Shown in pieces: positions 42,582 to 50,559 of a DNA stretch of 64,000 bases (position 1 is the first letter of the stretch; every line of letters starts with the position of its first letter). The DNA is from Propionibacteriales bacterium (GTDB taxonomy: Bacteria; Actinomycetota; Actinomycetes; Propionibacteriales; Nocardioidaceae), in NCBI GenBank assembly GCA_026392455.1, contig JAPLCB010000011.1, positions 1 to 64,000 on the forward strand, written 5' to 3'. The translations under genes and the position numbers were made by a program. Below the pieces are notes generated by a model that saw only the letters and a program-made list of their open reading frames with translations, had not been told where the DNA came from and ran no database searches.

Positions 42582-43181
42582 ATGACCGAGATCCCGGTGG
42601 AGAGCCTCCTCGACGCGGCTCGTGCGCAGTTCCTGCGCACTGGTGTACGCCGGACCAGCGGCGACGACATCGCCCGCCGAGCCGGGGTCAACCGGGCCAC
42701 CCTGTACCGCCGGCTGGGCACCAAGGACGAGATCGTCCGGCGCACCTACCGCCAGGAGACCGAGCGGGTCCTCGCCGCGATCGAGGCGGCTACCGGCCCG
42801 GTGCCGGCACCCGGGACCCCGGGTTTCGACGCCGAGGCCCACGTCGAGCGCTTCTTCACCGTCACGGTCACCGAGCTCCGCGAGAACGCGCTGCTCGCCC
42901 AGCTCCTCGAGATCGACCGCGAGCAGACCCTGCTCGGTCTCACCCTCGGCGCCGGCGACACGCTGGCGGTCTCCAGCCTCCTGGTCGCCGACCGGATCCG
43001 CGCACTGCGGGCGTACGTCGGCAACGTCCGCACCGACGACGTCGACGACCTGGCCGCGACTCTGGCTCGGTTGGCGCAGTCACTGCTGATCACCCCGGAC
43101 GCTCCCCCACGGTTGGGGTCGAAGTCCCGGATGAACCAGTACGCCCGGTCCGTGATCGCCCCGATGATCCTGGGGCGGTAG
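42582..43181 (+). CDS. TetR family regulator, divergent to DUF2236 gene
   Basis: 199 residues. N-terminal HTH: FLRTGVRRTSGDDIARRAGV and NRATLYRRLGTKDEIVRRTY. The C-terminal half has ARVAQSLLITPD-like helices (LARLAQSLLITPDAPPR). It most likely represses the DUF2236 gene and itself through the palindrome at 42542-42568. Ligand unknown. It ends 9 nt before xthA. Confidence 0.9.
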   Translation: MTEIPVESLLDAARAQFLRTGVRRTSGDDIARRAGVNRATLYRRLGTKDEIVRRTYRQETERVLAAIEAATGPVPAPGTPGFDAEAHVERFFTVTVTELRENALLAQLLEIDREQTLLGLTLGAGDTLAVSSLLVADRIRALRAYVGNVRTDDVDDLAATLARLAQSLLITPDAPPRLGSKSRMNQYARSVIAPMILGR

Positions 43182-43190
43182 CCTCCCGGC

Positions 43191-43973
43191 GTGCGCATCG
43201 CCACCTGGAACGTCAACAGCCTCCGCTCCCGCATCGACCGTGTCGAAGCCTTCCTGGACCGGCACGAGATCGACGTGCTCGCCGTCCAGGAGACCAAGGC
43301 GAAGGAGGAGCAGCTCCCCCTGATGGGGTTGCAGGCCCGCGGCTACGAGGTCGCCGCAGCCGGCTACAGCCAGTGGAACGGCGTCGCGATCATCTCCCGG
43401 GTCGGACTGGAGGAGGTCGAGGTCGGTTTCCCCGGGATGCCGGAGTTCGACGGCGCCAGCGAGGCCCGGGCGATCGGGGCGCTGTGCGGAGGGGTGAAGC
43501 TCTGGTCCCTGTACGTGCCGAACGGCCGCAAGATCGGCGACCCGCACTACGTCTACAAGCTCGACTGGTTGGCCCGGCTGCAGGAAGCCGCCGCGACCTG
43601 GTCCGACCGCCCGGTGGCCCTGGTCGGCGACTGGAACATCGCACCGACCGACGAGGACGTCTTCGACGTGGCCCAGTTCGCTACCTCGACCCACGTGACC
43701 CCGCCGGAACGCGCGGCCTTCCAGGCCTTCCTGGACAGCGGGTACGCCGAGGTCACCCGCGACCACACACCGGGCCCCGACGTCTACACCTACTGGGACT
43801 ACTACCGGCAGCGGTTCGAGCGGAACCGCGGCCTGCGGATCGACTTCGCGCTGTGCACGGCACCGCTGGCGGCGCGCGTCACCGGCGCCTTCATCGACAC
43901 CGACGAGCGTGATCCCGCGCAGGGCACCGGAAGCCCCAGCGACCATGCTCCGGTCGTGTTCGACATCGCCTGA
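43191..43973 (+). CDS. xthA: exodeoxyribonuclease III
   Basis: 260 residues, GTG start. AP-endonuclease fold motifs: ATWNVNSLRSRI, LAVQETKAKEEQLP, YVPNGRKIGDPH, ALVGDWNIAPTDEDV and GSPSDHAPVVFDIA. It acts at abasic sites and on 3' ends in base excision repair. A 52-bp piece of this gene (43803-43854) recurs inverted at 44844-44895, beyond the Abi gene. Confidence 0.96.
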   Translation: MRIATWNVNSLRSRIDRVEAFLDRHEIDVLAVQETKAKEEQLPLMGLQARGYEVAAAGYSQWNGVAIISRVGLEEVEVGFPGMPEFDGASEARAIGALCGGVKLWSLYVPNGRKIGDPHYVYKLDWLARLQEAAATWSDRPVALVGDWNIAPTDEDVFDVAQFATSTHVTPPERAAFQAFLDSGYAEVTRDHTPGPDVYTYWDYYRQRFERNRGLRIDFALCTAPLAARVTGAFIDTDERDPAQGTGSPSDHAPVVFDIA

Positions 43974-43992
43974 GAGGCTTGTGGATTGCGGC

Positions 43993-44021
43993 TTGAGGTC
44001 GAACCCCATGCGTTCTAGACT
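43993..44021 (+). promoter_or_regulatory. sigma-70-type promoter of the Abi RNA/gene
   Basis: TTGAGG (43993-43998), 17 nt, TAGACT (44016-44021). Spacing is ideal and both boxes match the TTGACA/TATAAT pattern in key positions. Transcription would begin near 44028, just at the start of the structured leader. Confidence 0.55.
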
Positions 44022-44025
44022 GGAA

Positions 44026-44085
44026 CTCGTAACGCCCCAGTGGACCTTCGGCTAACCCCGGAACCCTGGGGCTAACGCTTTTCTC
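44026..44085 (+). ncRNA. structured leader RNA upstream of the Abi gene
   Basis: Stem GCCCCAG (44034-44040) pairs with CTGGGGC (44066-44072) over a 25-nt loop that contains GGCTAACCCCGG. CTAACGCTTTTCT follows, which looks like a weak terminator. The related strings GGCTAAC and GCTAACGC recur, so other pairings are possible. Rfam describes an abiF RNA motif found just upstream of Abi-family genes; this could be one, but I cannot run the covariance model. Confidence 0.5.
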
Positions 44086-44099
44086 GGAGGGTGGCCACG

Positions 44100-44792
44100 T
44101 TGGACCCGGCACAATTAGATGGCCTTGAAGAGTTCGTGAGCGTTCCTCGGTTCGGTCGGTACCTGAGCAGATATCAAGGGTCTCGAACGCACGCGTCGCG
44201 GATGTACGGATGGAACGTTGCAGCCTCGGCGGCATTCTGGGGCCCGATCTGCATCCTCGAGGTAGCGGTGCGCAACGCCATCCACGACCAGTTGGTCGAA
44301 GGACGCAAACGCGACGACTGGTGGAATGACCCGTACCTCAACCTGTGCCACCACGAGAGAGACGGCATCCAGTCCGCGATCAGCACCTTGTCCGCGCGAG
44401 GCACCGAGAACCCGAGCAGCGATCAAGTTGTCGCCGCAACCTCGTTCGGCCTGTGGGTTGGACTGACCGGCGAAGGAATCCTCCACAGGAGGGAACTGCG
44501 CTACGAGACGACGCTTTGGCAACCGCGGATCGTCAAGGCGTTCCCCCATGCCGGCGCACGCCGGCGGAAGTACATCCATGCGGAACTGGACAAGGTAAGA
44601 AGGTTGCGCAATCGGATCGCACATCACGAGCCGATCTACGCGGCGCCGCTGACTCAGATCTACGAGTCGATCCTTGACGTTTCAGGCATGGTTCATCCCG
44701 ACGCTCAGACGCTCATCCGAGATTCAAGCCGGGTGCGTGAAGTGATTGCGGACATGAGGAACGCCCTCACCAGCGGCGACGTCCGGTTCTGA
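44100..44792 (+). CDS. Abi family (AbiD/F-like) HEPN protein
   Basis: 230 residues from TTG at 44100, chosen because GGAGG lies 9 nt upstream; an in-frame GTG at 44091 touches that site with no spacer. N-terminal LEEFVSVPRFGRYLSRYQG, then WGPICILEVAVRNAIHDQLV. The HEPN RNase motif is RRLRNRIAHHEPIY (R-x4-H) in the C-terminal half. Abi-type proteins stop phage growth by arresting the infected cell. A TTA codon and many A/T-ending codons differ from neighbours and suggest transfer. Confidence 0.82.
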   Translation: MDPAQLDGLEEFVSVPRFGRYLSRYQGSRTHASRMYGWNVAASAAFWGPICILEVAVRNAIHDQLVEGRKRDDWWNDPYLNLCHHERDGIQSAISTLSARGTENPSSDQVVAATSFGLWVGLTGEGILHRRELRYETTLWQPRIVKAFPHAGARRRKYIHAELDKVRRLRNRIAHHEPIYAAPLTQIYESILDVSGMVHPDAQTLIRDSSRVREVIADMRNALTSGDVRF

Positions 44793-44829
44793 CTAGGACC
44801 AATCAACAGATCCCGACCTGCGAGCCTTC

Positions 44830-44895
44830 CACCTACTGGGACTACAGCGCGAAGTCGATCCGCAGGCCGCGGTTCCGCTCGAACCGCTGCCGGTA
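44830..44895 (-). pseudogene. fold-back remnant of xthA
   Basis: 44844-44895 is a perfect inverted copy (52 bp) of xthA 43803-43854. It is preceded by a 16-bp direct copy (44830-44845) of the adjoining xthA bases 43787-43802. The direct and inverted pieces meet head to head, as in a template-switch fold-back. It carries no open product and marks the far edge of the Abi insertion. Confidence 0.9.
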
Positions 44896-44898
44896 CGC

Positions 44899-45285
44899 TC
44901 AGGCAGGCCAGGGGTCCGTCGCCACCAGGTGCGCGCGGACCAGTGCGCCCGTCCGGTGTGCGGTGATCCCCTGGTAGTCGGGGTCCTTCACCATGGCGAT
45001 GAACGCCTGGCGGGACGGGTACCTGACGATGATCACCGCGTCCCACCAACCCGCACCGTCGTCGCCGATCACGACCTGCCCACGATCCCCGGCATAGGTG
45101 ATCGTGGCACCGGCACGGTCGAGGTGAGGTCTGATCGCCTCGACGTAGGTCAGGTACCCCGCGGCGCCGTCCGCTCCGAACGCCAACAGGTTGAGCATCT
45201 GGACGGGCCCGTCGGAGGTCTCCGCCTCGGCCTGAAGAGCTGCGAACTGGTCGCGGGTCGGGTCAACCGGATAGTCGTGCGTCAT
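44899..45285 (-). CDS. DUF1330 domain protein
   Basis: 128 residues from MTHDYPVDPT. GPVQMLNLLAFGADGAAGYL, YVEAIRPHLDRAGATITYAG and WWDAVIIVRYPSRQAFIAMV are typical of the DUF1330 dimeric alpha-beta barrel family. Function is unknown. The start at 45285 has GAGGAA about 9 nt upstream. Its stop is 3 nt from the xthA fold-back remnant, so the rearrangement ended right behind it. Confidence 0.85.
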   Translation of the reverse strand: MTHDYPVDPTRDQFAALQAEAETSDGPVQMLNLLAFGADGAAGYLTYVEAIRPHLDRAGATITYAGDRGQVVIGDDGAGWWDAVIIVRYPSRQAFIAMVKDPDYQGITAHRTGALVRAHLVATDPWPA

Positions 45286-45367
45286 CGGCGTAATTCCTCG
45301 TGCTCTCGGTGGCGTGGACCCGTGATGGCGCCCTGAGCCCTGACTGACCGGCAGGAACACCGGCGGA

Positions 45368-45406
45368 CGGGAGCCCCGCGGACGTCAAGCGTCCGTGGGC
45401 CTCCCG
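45368..45406 (-). terminator. terminator hairpin after the surface protein gene
   Basis: Arms CGGGAGCCCCGCGGACG (45368-45384) and CGTCCGTGGGCCTCCCG (45390-45406) pair with 15 of 17 matches around a 5-nt loop. It lies 11 nt beyond the stop of the LPDTG protein. Confidence 0.75.
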
Positions 45407-45416
45407 CCTCCGGAGG

Positions 45417-48400
45417 TCAGTGCCGGCGCTCTCGACGCCGCGTGGTCAGGACCAGTACCCCACCGGCGCCGAGCAGGACGACTCCCGCCAGCAGCAGCAG
45501 GCGATCGGGTCCGCCCGTGTCCGGCAGGTCGGTGCTACCCGGAACCGGGGGCTCCGGGTCCGGCGGGGTAACGACCGGGGGCTCGACTGCGTTCACGCAG
45601 ATGATCGCCTGTGCCGCGCTCTGCAGGTCGGTCGGCGTGGTGCCGTCACCGCCGAGCCAAGCCAGGTTGTCGAACGGCGGGGCACACCCTCCAGCGGTCT
45701 CCTCGGGCACCGACAGGTTCAGGTCGTAGCCAAACACCACGGGCGTGCCGGCCGCGTTCCAGAGCGCGTCACCCAGCTTGGCCGGGTTGGCGGCGTTGTT
45801 GACCTTGTTGTCGTAGACCGCGATCGACTTGTCCACCTCGACCGGCGCGTTCCAGCTCAGCGCCGCCGGGGTGGTCGTCGCCATTCCGACGAGGCCCCAG
45901 GTGACGTCGGCCGCGTGGGTGCCGGAGTAGACCGACGGCTCGGCACCGTCGTTGGTCGGCGGTGTCGCCGTGGTGCAGGTGAAGTTGACCGTGGCGTTCT
46001 CGTCGGAGGCCAGCACGAACGGCACCGCCGTGTCGTACACGCACGACTCGTCCACGCCGCCCAACAGCTCGGCGACCCCGGTCACCGTGATCGGGTCGAT
46101 CGCCGCGTCGGTGTTGTCGTTGTCGATGGTGATGCTGCCGGTCACGGTCCAAGCGCTGTCCACCCGAGCGAGCGGGTTGGCGACCACCTGGTAGGAGAAG
46201 GTGTGGTCGGCGCTGTTGGTGCTGACCTGCTGCGACTTCTGGTCCGTGTCGATGAACTTGTCGATTCCCCAGGTGTACGTCCGGGTGTAGTCCCCGACCG
46301 CGCCGTCGACGATGCTGAGCCCCAGCGGGTTGCAGACCTGGACGGTCGCGCTGTTGTTACCGGCGTTCTGGTCGGCGTCCAGCTGGGTCTCACCGTCACC
46401 GACGATCCAGGCGGTGTTGACCTTGGTGCCACAGGTACCGCCGACCGGAAGGTCCTGCAGGTCCACGGAGTACTTCAGCACCTGCTGGTGGTTCGGCATC
46501 GCGTGCACGTCGTCCCAGTCGAGGGTGGCGATGACGTTGTCCTCGCCGGCGGCATGGTCGTCGTGCACGGTGACGGTCGCGTTGACCAGGGTCTGGGTCC
46601 AGTTGGCCTCGGTGACACCGAGACCGTCGCTGACCGAACCGTTGGGCGTCGACGCCGCTGCCTGGTCCCAGTTCACGGTCGCGTTGACCGTCCCGCTGTA
46701 GCTCGGCTGGATGCCGCCGAAGGAGCAGCTGTAGGTGAAGCCGTGCGATCCGCTGGCCGGGATCACGACCGGGAAGACCTCACCGGTGACCGCACAGGTG
46801 CCGCCGCCGGTGTAGGTCACCGGCACGCTGGTCACCGACACCGACTCGAACGTGTTCGGGTTGTTCGCCGTGATCGTCCCGGACATCGCCCAGTCGCTGT
46901 CGGTACCGTCGCCGGCGGTCACGGTGACCTCGTAGTCAGCCGTGGCGGCGCCTCCGTTGACGACCAGCTTCGGGGTGGTCGTCGTCTTCTGGATCGCCCA
47001 CGGGAACGTCCGCTTGAAGCCACGGACGTCCATCCGGGTGATCGAGAGGTCCTGGGCCGCGCAGATCTTGCCCGACGCGGTGTCGGTGTCCAGGACACCG
47101 GTGGTGGCACCAGTCAGGGTGGCCGTGTTGACCACGGTCGCCGAGCAGCCGCCCGGGACCGCGGAGAAGTCGATCGTGTAGACGTCCGAGGTGTTCACGT
47201 CGCCCTGGTCCGACCAGGTGTAGGTCAGCGCCGGGTTGAAGACGTGGTGGCTGTCGGTGACGGTCACGGTCTTGTCGATCGACGTGGTCTCCGCCCCGAA
47301 GGCGTAACCGGCGGTCGGGCTGATCGAGTAGCTGCCGGCAGCGTTGACGTCACCCTGCACCTGCGGGTAGTCGGACTTGTCCCAGCTGACCGAGGCGGTG
47401 TTCGTGCCCGTGAGCTGGGCCAGGGTCGGGACGCCCGCGAAGGAGCAGACGTAGGCGTACGGCACCGTGCTGCTGGCCGGGACGGCAACCGTGTGGGTGG
47501 CACTGCCGGCGACCAGGCAGGTAGCTCCGGGCAGCGAGTCGCTGATGTCGGCAGTGACGGCCGACGTGTTCGGGTTGGTCACGCTGATGTTGCCGCTGAC
47601 CTTGTAGTTCGTGGTGGTACGGGCCCCCTCGGTGACCTTGACCCGGTAGAACAACGACGCCAGGGTCAGGTTGCCGTTCGCCGGCACGTTCTTGGTGATC
47701 GCGTCGTCGACCCAGCCGTCCTGGCCGTTCGGCGACACCTCCTTGACGATCGACCACGCGTACTGCGCGGTGTACGTCGGGTTCGCGGTCTTGGTCGCCG
47801 TCAGCGCCTGGAACTGCTTCGGGTCGTTGAAGGTGAAGGTGACCGTCTGGCTCGGACCGACCAGGGTCGGGCCCTGCGACGTCTGCGCCGGCAGCAGGTA
47901 GCCCGGCGGCGGCGAGGTCTCGGTGACCGTGTACGACTCGTTCGGGTCGACCGGGCTGATCTCGATGACGCCGTTGGCCGGGTCCTTGTCCTTGGAGTCG
48001 TTGTCGGTGATCGAGTACGGGGTCCCGTTCGCCAGGGTCGGGTCCGGGTTCGGGCTGACCGAGAACGTCGCACCACCGACGGACTTTCCGGCCAGGTCCT
48101 GCTTGTTGATCACGATCTTGCCGCAGGTCGACGGGGTGTTCACGCCGAGCGGGGTGACGTAGTCCTCGAGTGCGGAGGTGGCGAACGCGTTGCCGGTCAC
48201 CGAACGGATGCTGGTGGTGCCGAAGGTGCCGGAGCAGGTCCCGTTGCCGAAGAACAACGAGATGTTGATGGCGCCCTCGAAGAAGGTGCCGTCAGCGTTG
48301 GTCTGCTGGGCGAACGCCGCCGGCGGGATCGGGATGGTGCACCAGCCGGCGGTGTTGTTGGCGGTGGTGCTGAAGCAGGACCCGTTCGACCAGGCCGGCG

Positions 48401-49244
48401 ACGAGACCAGGGTGTACTTCTTGGCGTCGGTGAAGACGATCGGGTCGCTGCCGGTGCTGGAGAAGCGGAACAGCAGATCACCGGGCGATCGGTTCGGCAC
48501 GGCATAGCCGCCGCCGTTGACCACCGGGTTGAGCTGGTTGTACTCCAGGTCGAACTGGCTGGTGCCGCCCGACGTGGAGTCGTTGGTGAGGCCGAAGAAA
48601 CCGTAGACCTGGCCGCCGGAGACCTGCGAGTAGGCCCAGGCGGTGCCGATGTCGGACTTGCCGTTCGGGCTTCCGCCCACCGTCCAGGAGGTCGGCGGGT
48701 CGTTCTCGGACGCGCCTTGGGTGAACCCGGTGACGTCGTCGAAGCCGTCCTCGACCGAGGAACCGGTGTTGCTCCAGTCCTTGTTGACCGGGGCCTGGGC
48801 ACAGGTGTTGCCATCGATCTCGAAGCCGCCGACCGGGACGCCCGGGCCGCCGGTACAGGCCACGGCCAGCGCGGCCGCCGCCGGCGAGGCGGTGATCTTC
48901 GAGAGGCTCGGACCGGGTGCCGCGACCGGGCCCGTGCTGGCGCCTTCGACGGCGCCGTCGGTGGACGGAGCAACCGCGTTCTGCTCCCCTTCGCTGAGGG
49001 CAGCAGGGTCCGTCGGAGCGCTCGGTGCCTCGGCCTCAGGGGCAGGGTCCTGGGTCTCGTCGACGGGCGGGGTCGGCTCCTCCGGCGGCGGCGCCGCCTC
49101 GGTCACCGTCTCGACAGGGGCCGGGTCCGGCGCGACGTCGTCGGCCTGGACGACCCCGCTGCTGAACACCAGCAGCGCGGTCACCGTGCCGGCCATCAGC
49201 AAGGAGAGCGGACGGTAAAGTCGAGTACGGCGCACGTTCATCAA
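45417..49244 (-). CDS. sortase-anchored surface protein with SpaA-like and repeated beta domains
   Basis: 1275 residues. Signal peptide about 1-34, then an acidic Pro/Glu region (to about 110). Next comes a Cys-bearing beta-rich domain (about 130-370) and a prealbumin-like/SpaA-type domain (about 370-475: GKIVINKQDLAGKSVGGATF, YTVTETSPPPGYLLP). Three related modules of about 245-255 residues follow, opening YAWSIVKEVSPNG, FPWAIQKTTTTPK and YTWGIDKFIDTDQ at about 493, 748 and 990. The end is a sorting signal: LPDTG near 1242, a hydrophobic helix and RRRERRH. It is displayed on the cell wall, likely as an adhesin or stalk. No sortase is in the window. Confidence 0.88.
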   Translation of the reverse strand: MMNVRRTRLYRPLSLLMAGTVTALLVFSSGVVQADDVAPDPAPVETVTEAAPPPEEPTPPVDETQDPAPEAEAPSAPTDPAALSEGEQNAVAPSTDGAVEGASTGPVAAPGPSLSKITASPAAAALAVACTGGPGVPVGGFEIDGNTCAQAPVNKDWSNTGSSVEDGFDDVTGFTQGASENDPPTSWTVGGSPNGKSDIGTAWAYSQVSGGQVYGFFGLTNDSTSGGTSQFDLEYNQLNPVVNGGGYAVPNRSPGDLLFRFSSTGSDPIVFTDAKKYTLVSSPAWSNGSCFSTTANNTAGWCTIPIPPAAFAQQTNADGTFFEGAINISLFFGNGTCSGTFGTTSIRSVTGNAFATSALEDYVTPLGVNTPSTCGKIVINKQDLAGKSVGGATFSVSPNPDPTLANGTPYSITDNDSKDKDPANGVIEISPVDPNESYTVTETSPPPGYLLPAQTSQGPTLVGPSQTVTFTFNDPKQFQALTATKTANPTYTAQYAWSIVKEVSPNGQDGWVDDAITKNVPANGNLTLASLFYRVKVTEGARTTTNYKVSGNISVTNPNTSAVTADISDSLPGATCLVAGSATHTVAVPASSTVPYAYVCSFAGVPTLAQLTGTNTASVSWDKSDYPQVQGDVNAAGSYSISPTAGYAFGAETTSIDKTVTVTDSHHVFNPALTYTWSDQGDVNTSDVYTIDFSAVPGGCSATVVNTATLTGATTGVLDTDTASGKICAAQDLSITRMDVRGFKRTFPWAIQKTTTTPKLVVNGGAATADYEVTVTAGDGTDSDWAMSGTITANNPNTFESVSVTSVPVTYTGGGTCAVTGEVFPVVIPASGSHGFTYSCSFGGIQPSYSGTVNATVNWDQAAASTPNGSVSDGLGVTEANWTQTLVNATVTVHDDHAAGEDNVIATLDWDDVHAMPNHQQVLKYSVDLQDLPVGGTCGTKVNTAWIVGDGETQLDADQNAGNNSATVQVCNPLGLSIVDGAVGDYTRTYTWGIDKFIDTDQKSQQVSTNSADHTFSYQVVANPLARVDSAWTVTGSITIDNDNTDAAIDPITVTGVAELLGGVDESCVYDTAVPFVLASDENATVNFTCTTATPPTNDGAEPSVYSGTHAADVTWGLVGMATTTPAALSWNAPVEVDKSIAVYDNKVNNAANPAKLGDALWNAAGTPVVFGYDLNLSVPEETAGGCAPPFDNLAWLGGDGTTPTDLQSAAQAIICVNAVEPPVVTPPDPEPPVPGSTDLPDTGGPDRLLLLAGVVLLGAGGVLVLTTRRRERRH

Positions 49245-49429
49245 GGCTCAGCCCCTCATAGCGACGGGCCGCCTGCAGGTGGACCCGGTTCAACCGAGAT
49301 TCGTCGAGTACCGGACGGGGTCGGCCGTCTGTTCCCCAACACATTCAGCAGGGAGACCTGCCGAACGCGTCCTAGTGGACGACTGGATCAACGACCGACA
49401 CAAGATTCGGGCTTTTTCGGGCAGCCAGC

Positions 49430-49439
49430 GGACTAGTCC
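49430..49439. promoter_or_regulatory. palindrome in the gap before the surface protein gene
   Basis: GGACTAGTCC, a perfect 10-bp palindrome; a related GTCC-TAGT-GGAC lies near 49369. They sit in the 272-bp gap 49245-49516 between the secreted protein gene and the surface protein gene. A TTTTT run is at 49413. I see no confident promoter in this gap. Confidence 0.3.
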
Positions 49440-49516
49440 AGTAGTGGTCGTGCCGGCACCCTCCGTTCGAGGACGTCCCTGGGTGAACGTCTCACCGTCG
49501 TCCGCGGCGACCTGGG

Positions 49517-50488
49517 CTAGCGACGCACGTAGTCCGGGCGCGGGGCCCAGGTGGTCGTCGTACCGGCGGCAACCGCGCGGTACTGCCGGACGTTCGCCGC
49601 CCGGAAGCGGTAGCTGGTGGTGCCGTCACGGTTGGTGGTCCGAACCCGGAGCCGTTGCCAGGAGCAGGTGCCGCAGGTCCGGTAGGACAGCACGACCGTG
49701 CGGTTCGACCAGGCCTTGAACCGGTTGGCGCTCGGCGAGTAGTGCGTGGACCTGGTCCGCAGCGTGACGTAGCGACCCGAACGGGAGCTGGTCAGGCTGA
49801 GCCGGGAGTCGAGCTTCATCACCAGCCGGGTGGTGTTCTGCGGCACGGTCTCGTTCGAGCTGTTCTTGGCGCTGTTCGGGCGCACGGTGTACGTGCCGGT
49901 GTACTCGTCGTCGTAGATCCGCCAGGTGTCGGTGCTGGTCCCGCTGAAGATGAAGGTCTGGGCGAACCCACCCACCGGGTGCCGGGCCTCCCAGGCCGCG
50001 TACGTGGTGCCCAGCGCGGTGCAGGTCCGGCTCAACCGCGCGGTGACCAGGAACGAGCGCGCCTGCATCCGGACCGTCCGCGGCAGCACGATCGCGCAGG
50101 TCGGTGGGGTCCCGGTCGAGACGGTGAAGGGCAGGCTGGCCTCGTGGCCGTTGTTGTCGGTGACCGAGAAGACGTAGGACCCCGGGCTCAGTGCACTGAC
50201 CCTGAGCTCGGGCCGGGTGAAGGACCCGTTGAAGTCGTACTGCTTCTTGGTGCCGACCAGCACCGGCACGCCGCCACCGCTGGGGACCTTCTCCACGTAG
50301 TAGTCGTAGGCGTCGATCGGTGCGTCCTCGAACTCCACCACGAACGGGCCGTTGAAGCCGCTGTAGTGGGTACGGCTCAGCGGGGCGATCACCGGGTTGC
50401 CGGTTCCGACAGCCTCGGCGACAGCCATCGGGGCCGCCACCAGAGCAGCAGCGAGCAGCAGAGCGACCAGAGCCCGTGACCCGCGCAT
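49517..50488 (-). CDS. secreted protein of unknown function
   Basis: 323 residues from MRGSRALVAL, with GGGAGG 6 nt upstream; an earlier ATG (50542) is less likely. Signal peptide about 1-26. The mature part is beta-rich: an N-terminal Ig-like domain (SPGSYVFSVTDNNGHEASLP), then a region with YTGTYTVRPNSAKNSSNETV, and a C-terminal SH3-like region with CGTCSWQRLRVRTTNRDG. No catalytic motif recognised. It neighbours the LPDTG surface protein on the same strand. Confidence 0.75.
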   Translation of the reverse strand: MRGSRALVALLLAAALVAAPMAVAEAVGTGNPVIAPLSRTHYSGFNGPFVVEFEDAPIDAYDYYVEKVPSGGGVPVLVGTKKQYDFNGSFTRPELRVSALSPGSYVFSVTDNNGHEASLPFTVSTGTPPTCAIVLPRTVRMQARSFLVTARLSRTCTALGTTYAAWEARHPVGGFAQTFIFSGTSTDTWRIYDDEYTGTYTVRPNSAKNSSNETVPQNTTRLVMKLDSRLSLTSSRSGRYVTLRTRSTHYSPSANRFKAWSNRTVVLSYRTCGTCSWQRLRVRTTNRDGTTSYRFRAANVRQYRAVAAGTTTTWAPRPDYVRR

Positions 50489-50559
50489 GCCCACCTCCCG
50501 AGGAGAACCGGTCCGACAATCGATCATAAGTGTCGGAGGCAACTGGCACCGTGGAGGCC

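Noticed and set aside
45420-49436. Very long plus-strand open frame (about 1338 codons) opposite the surface protein
   Set aside because: Antisense frame rich in R, V, G and D with no domain. The minus-strand product has signal peptide, modules and LPDTG.
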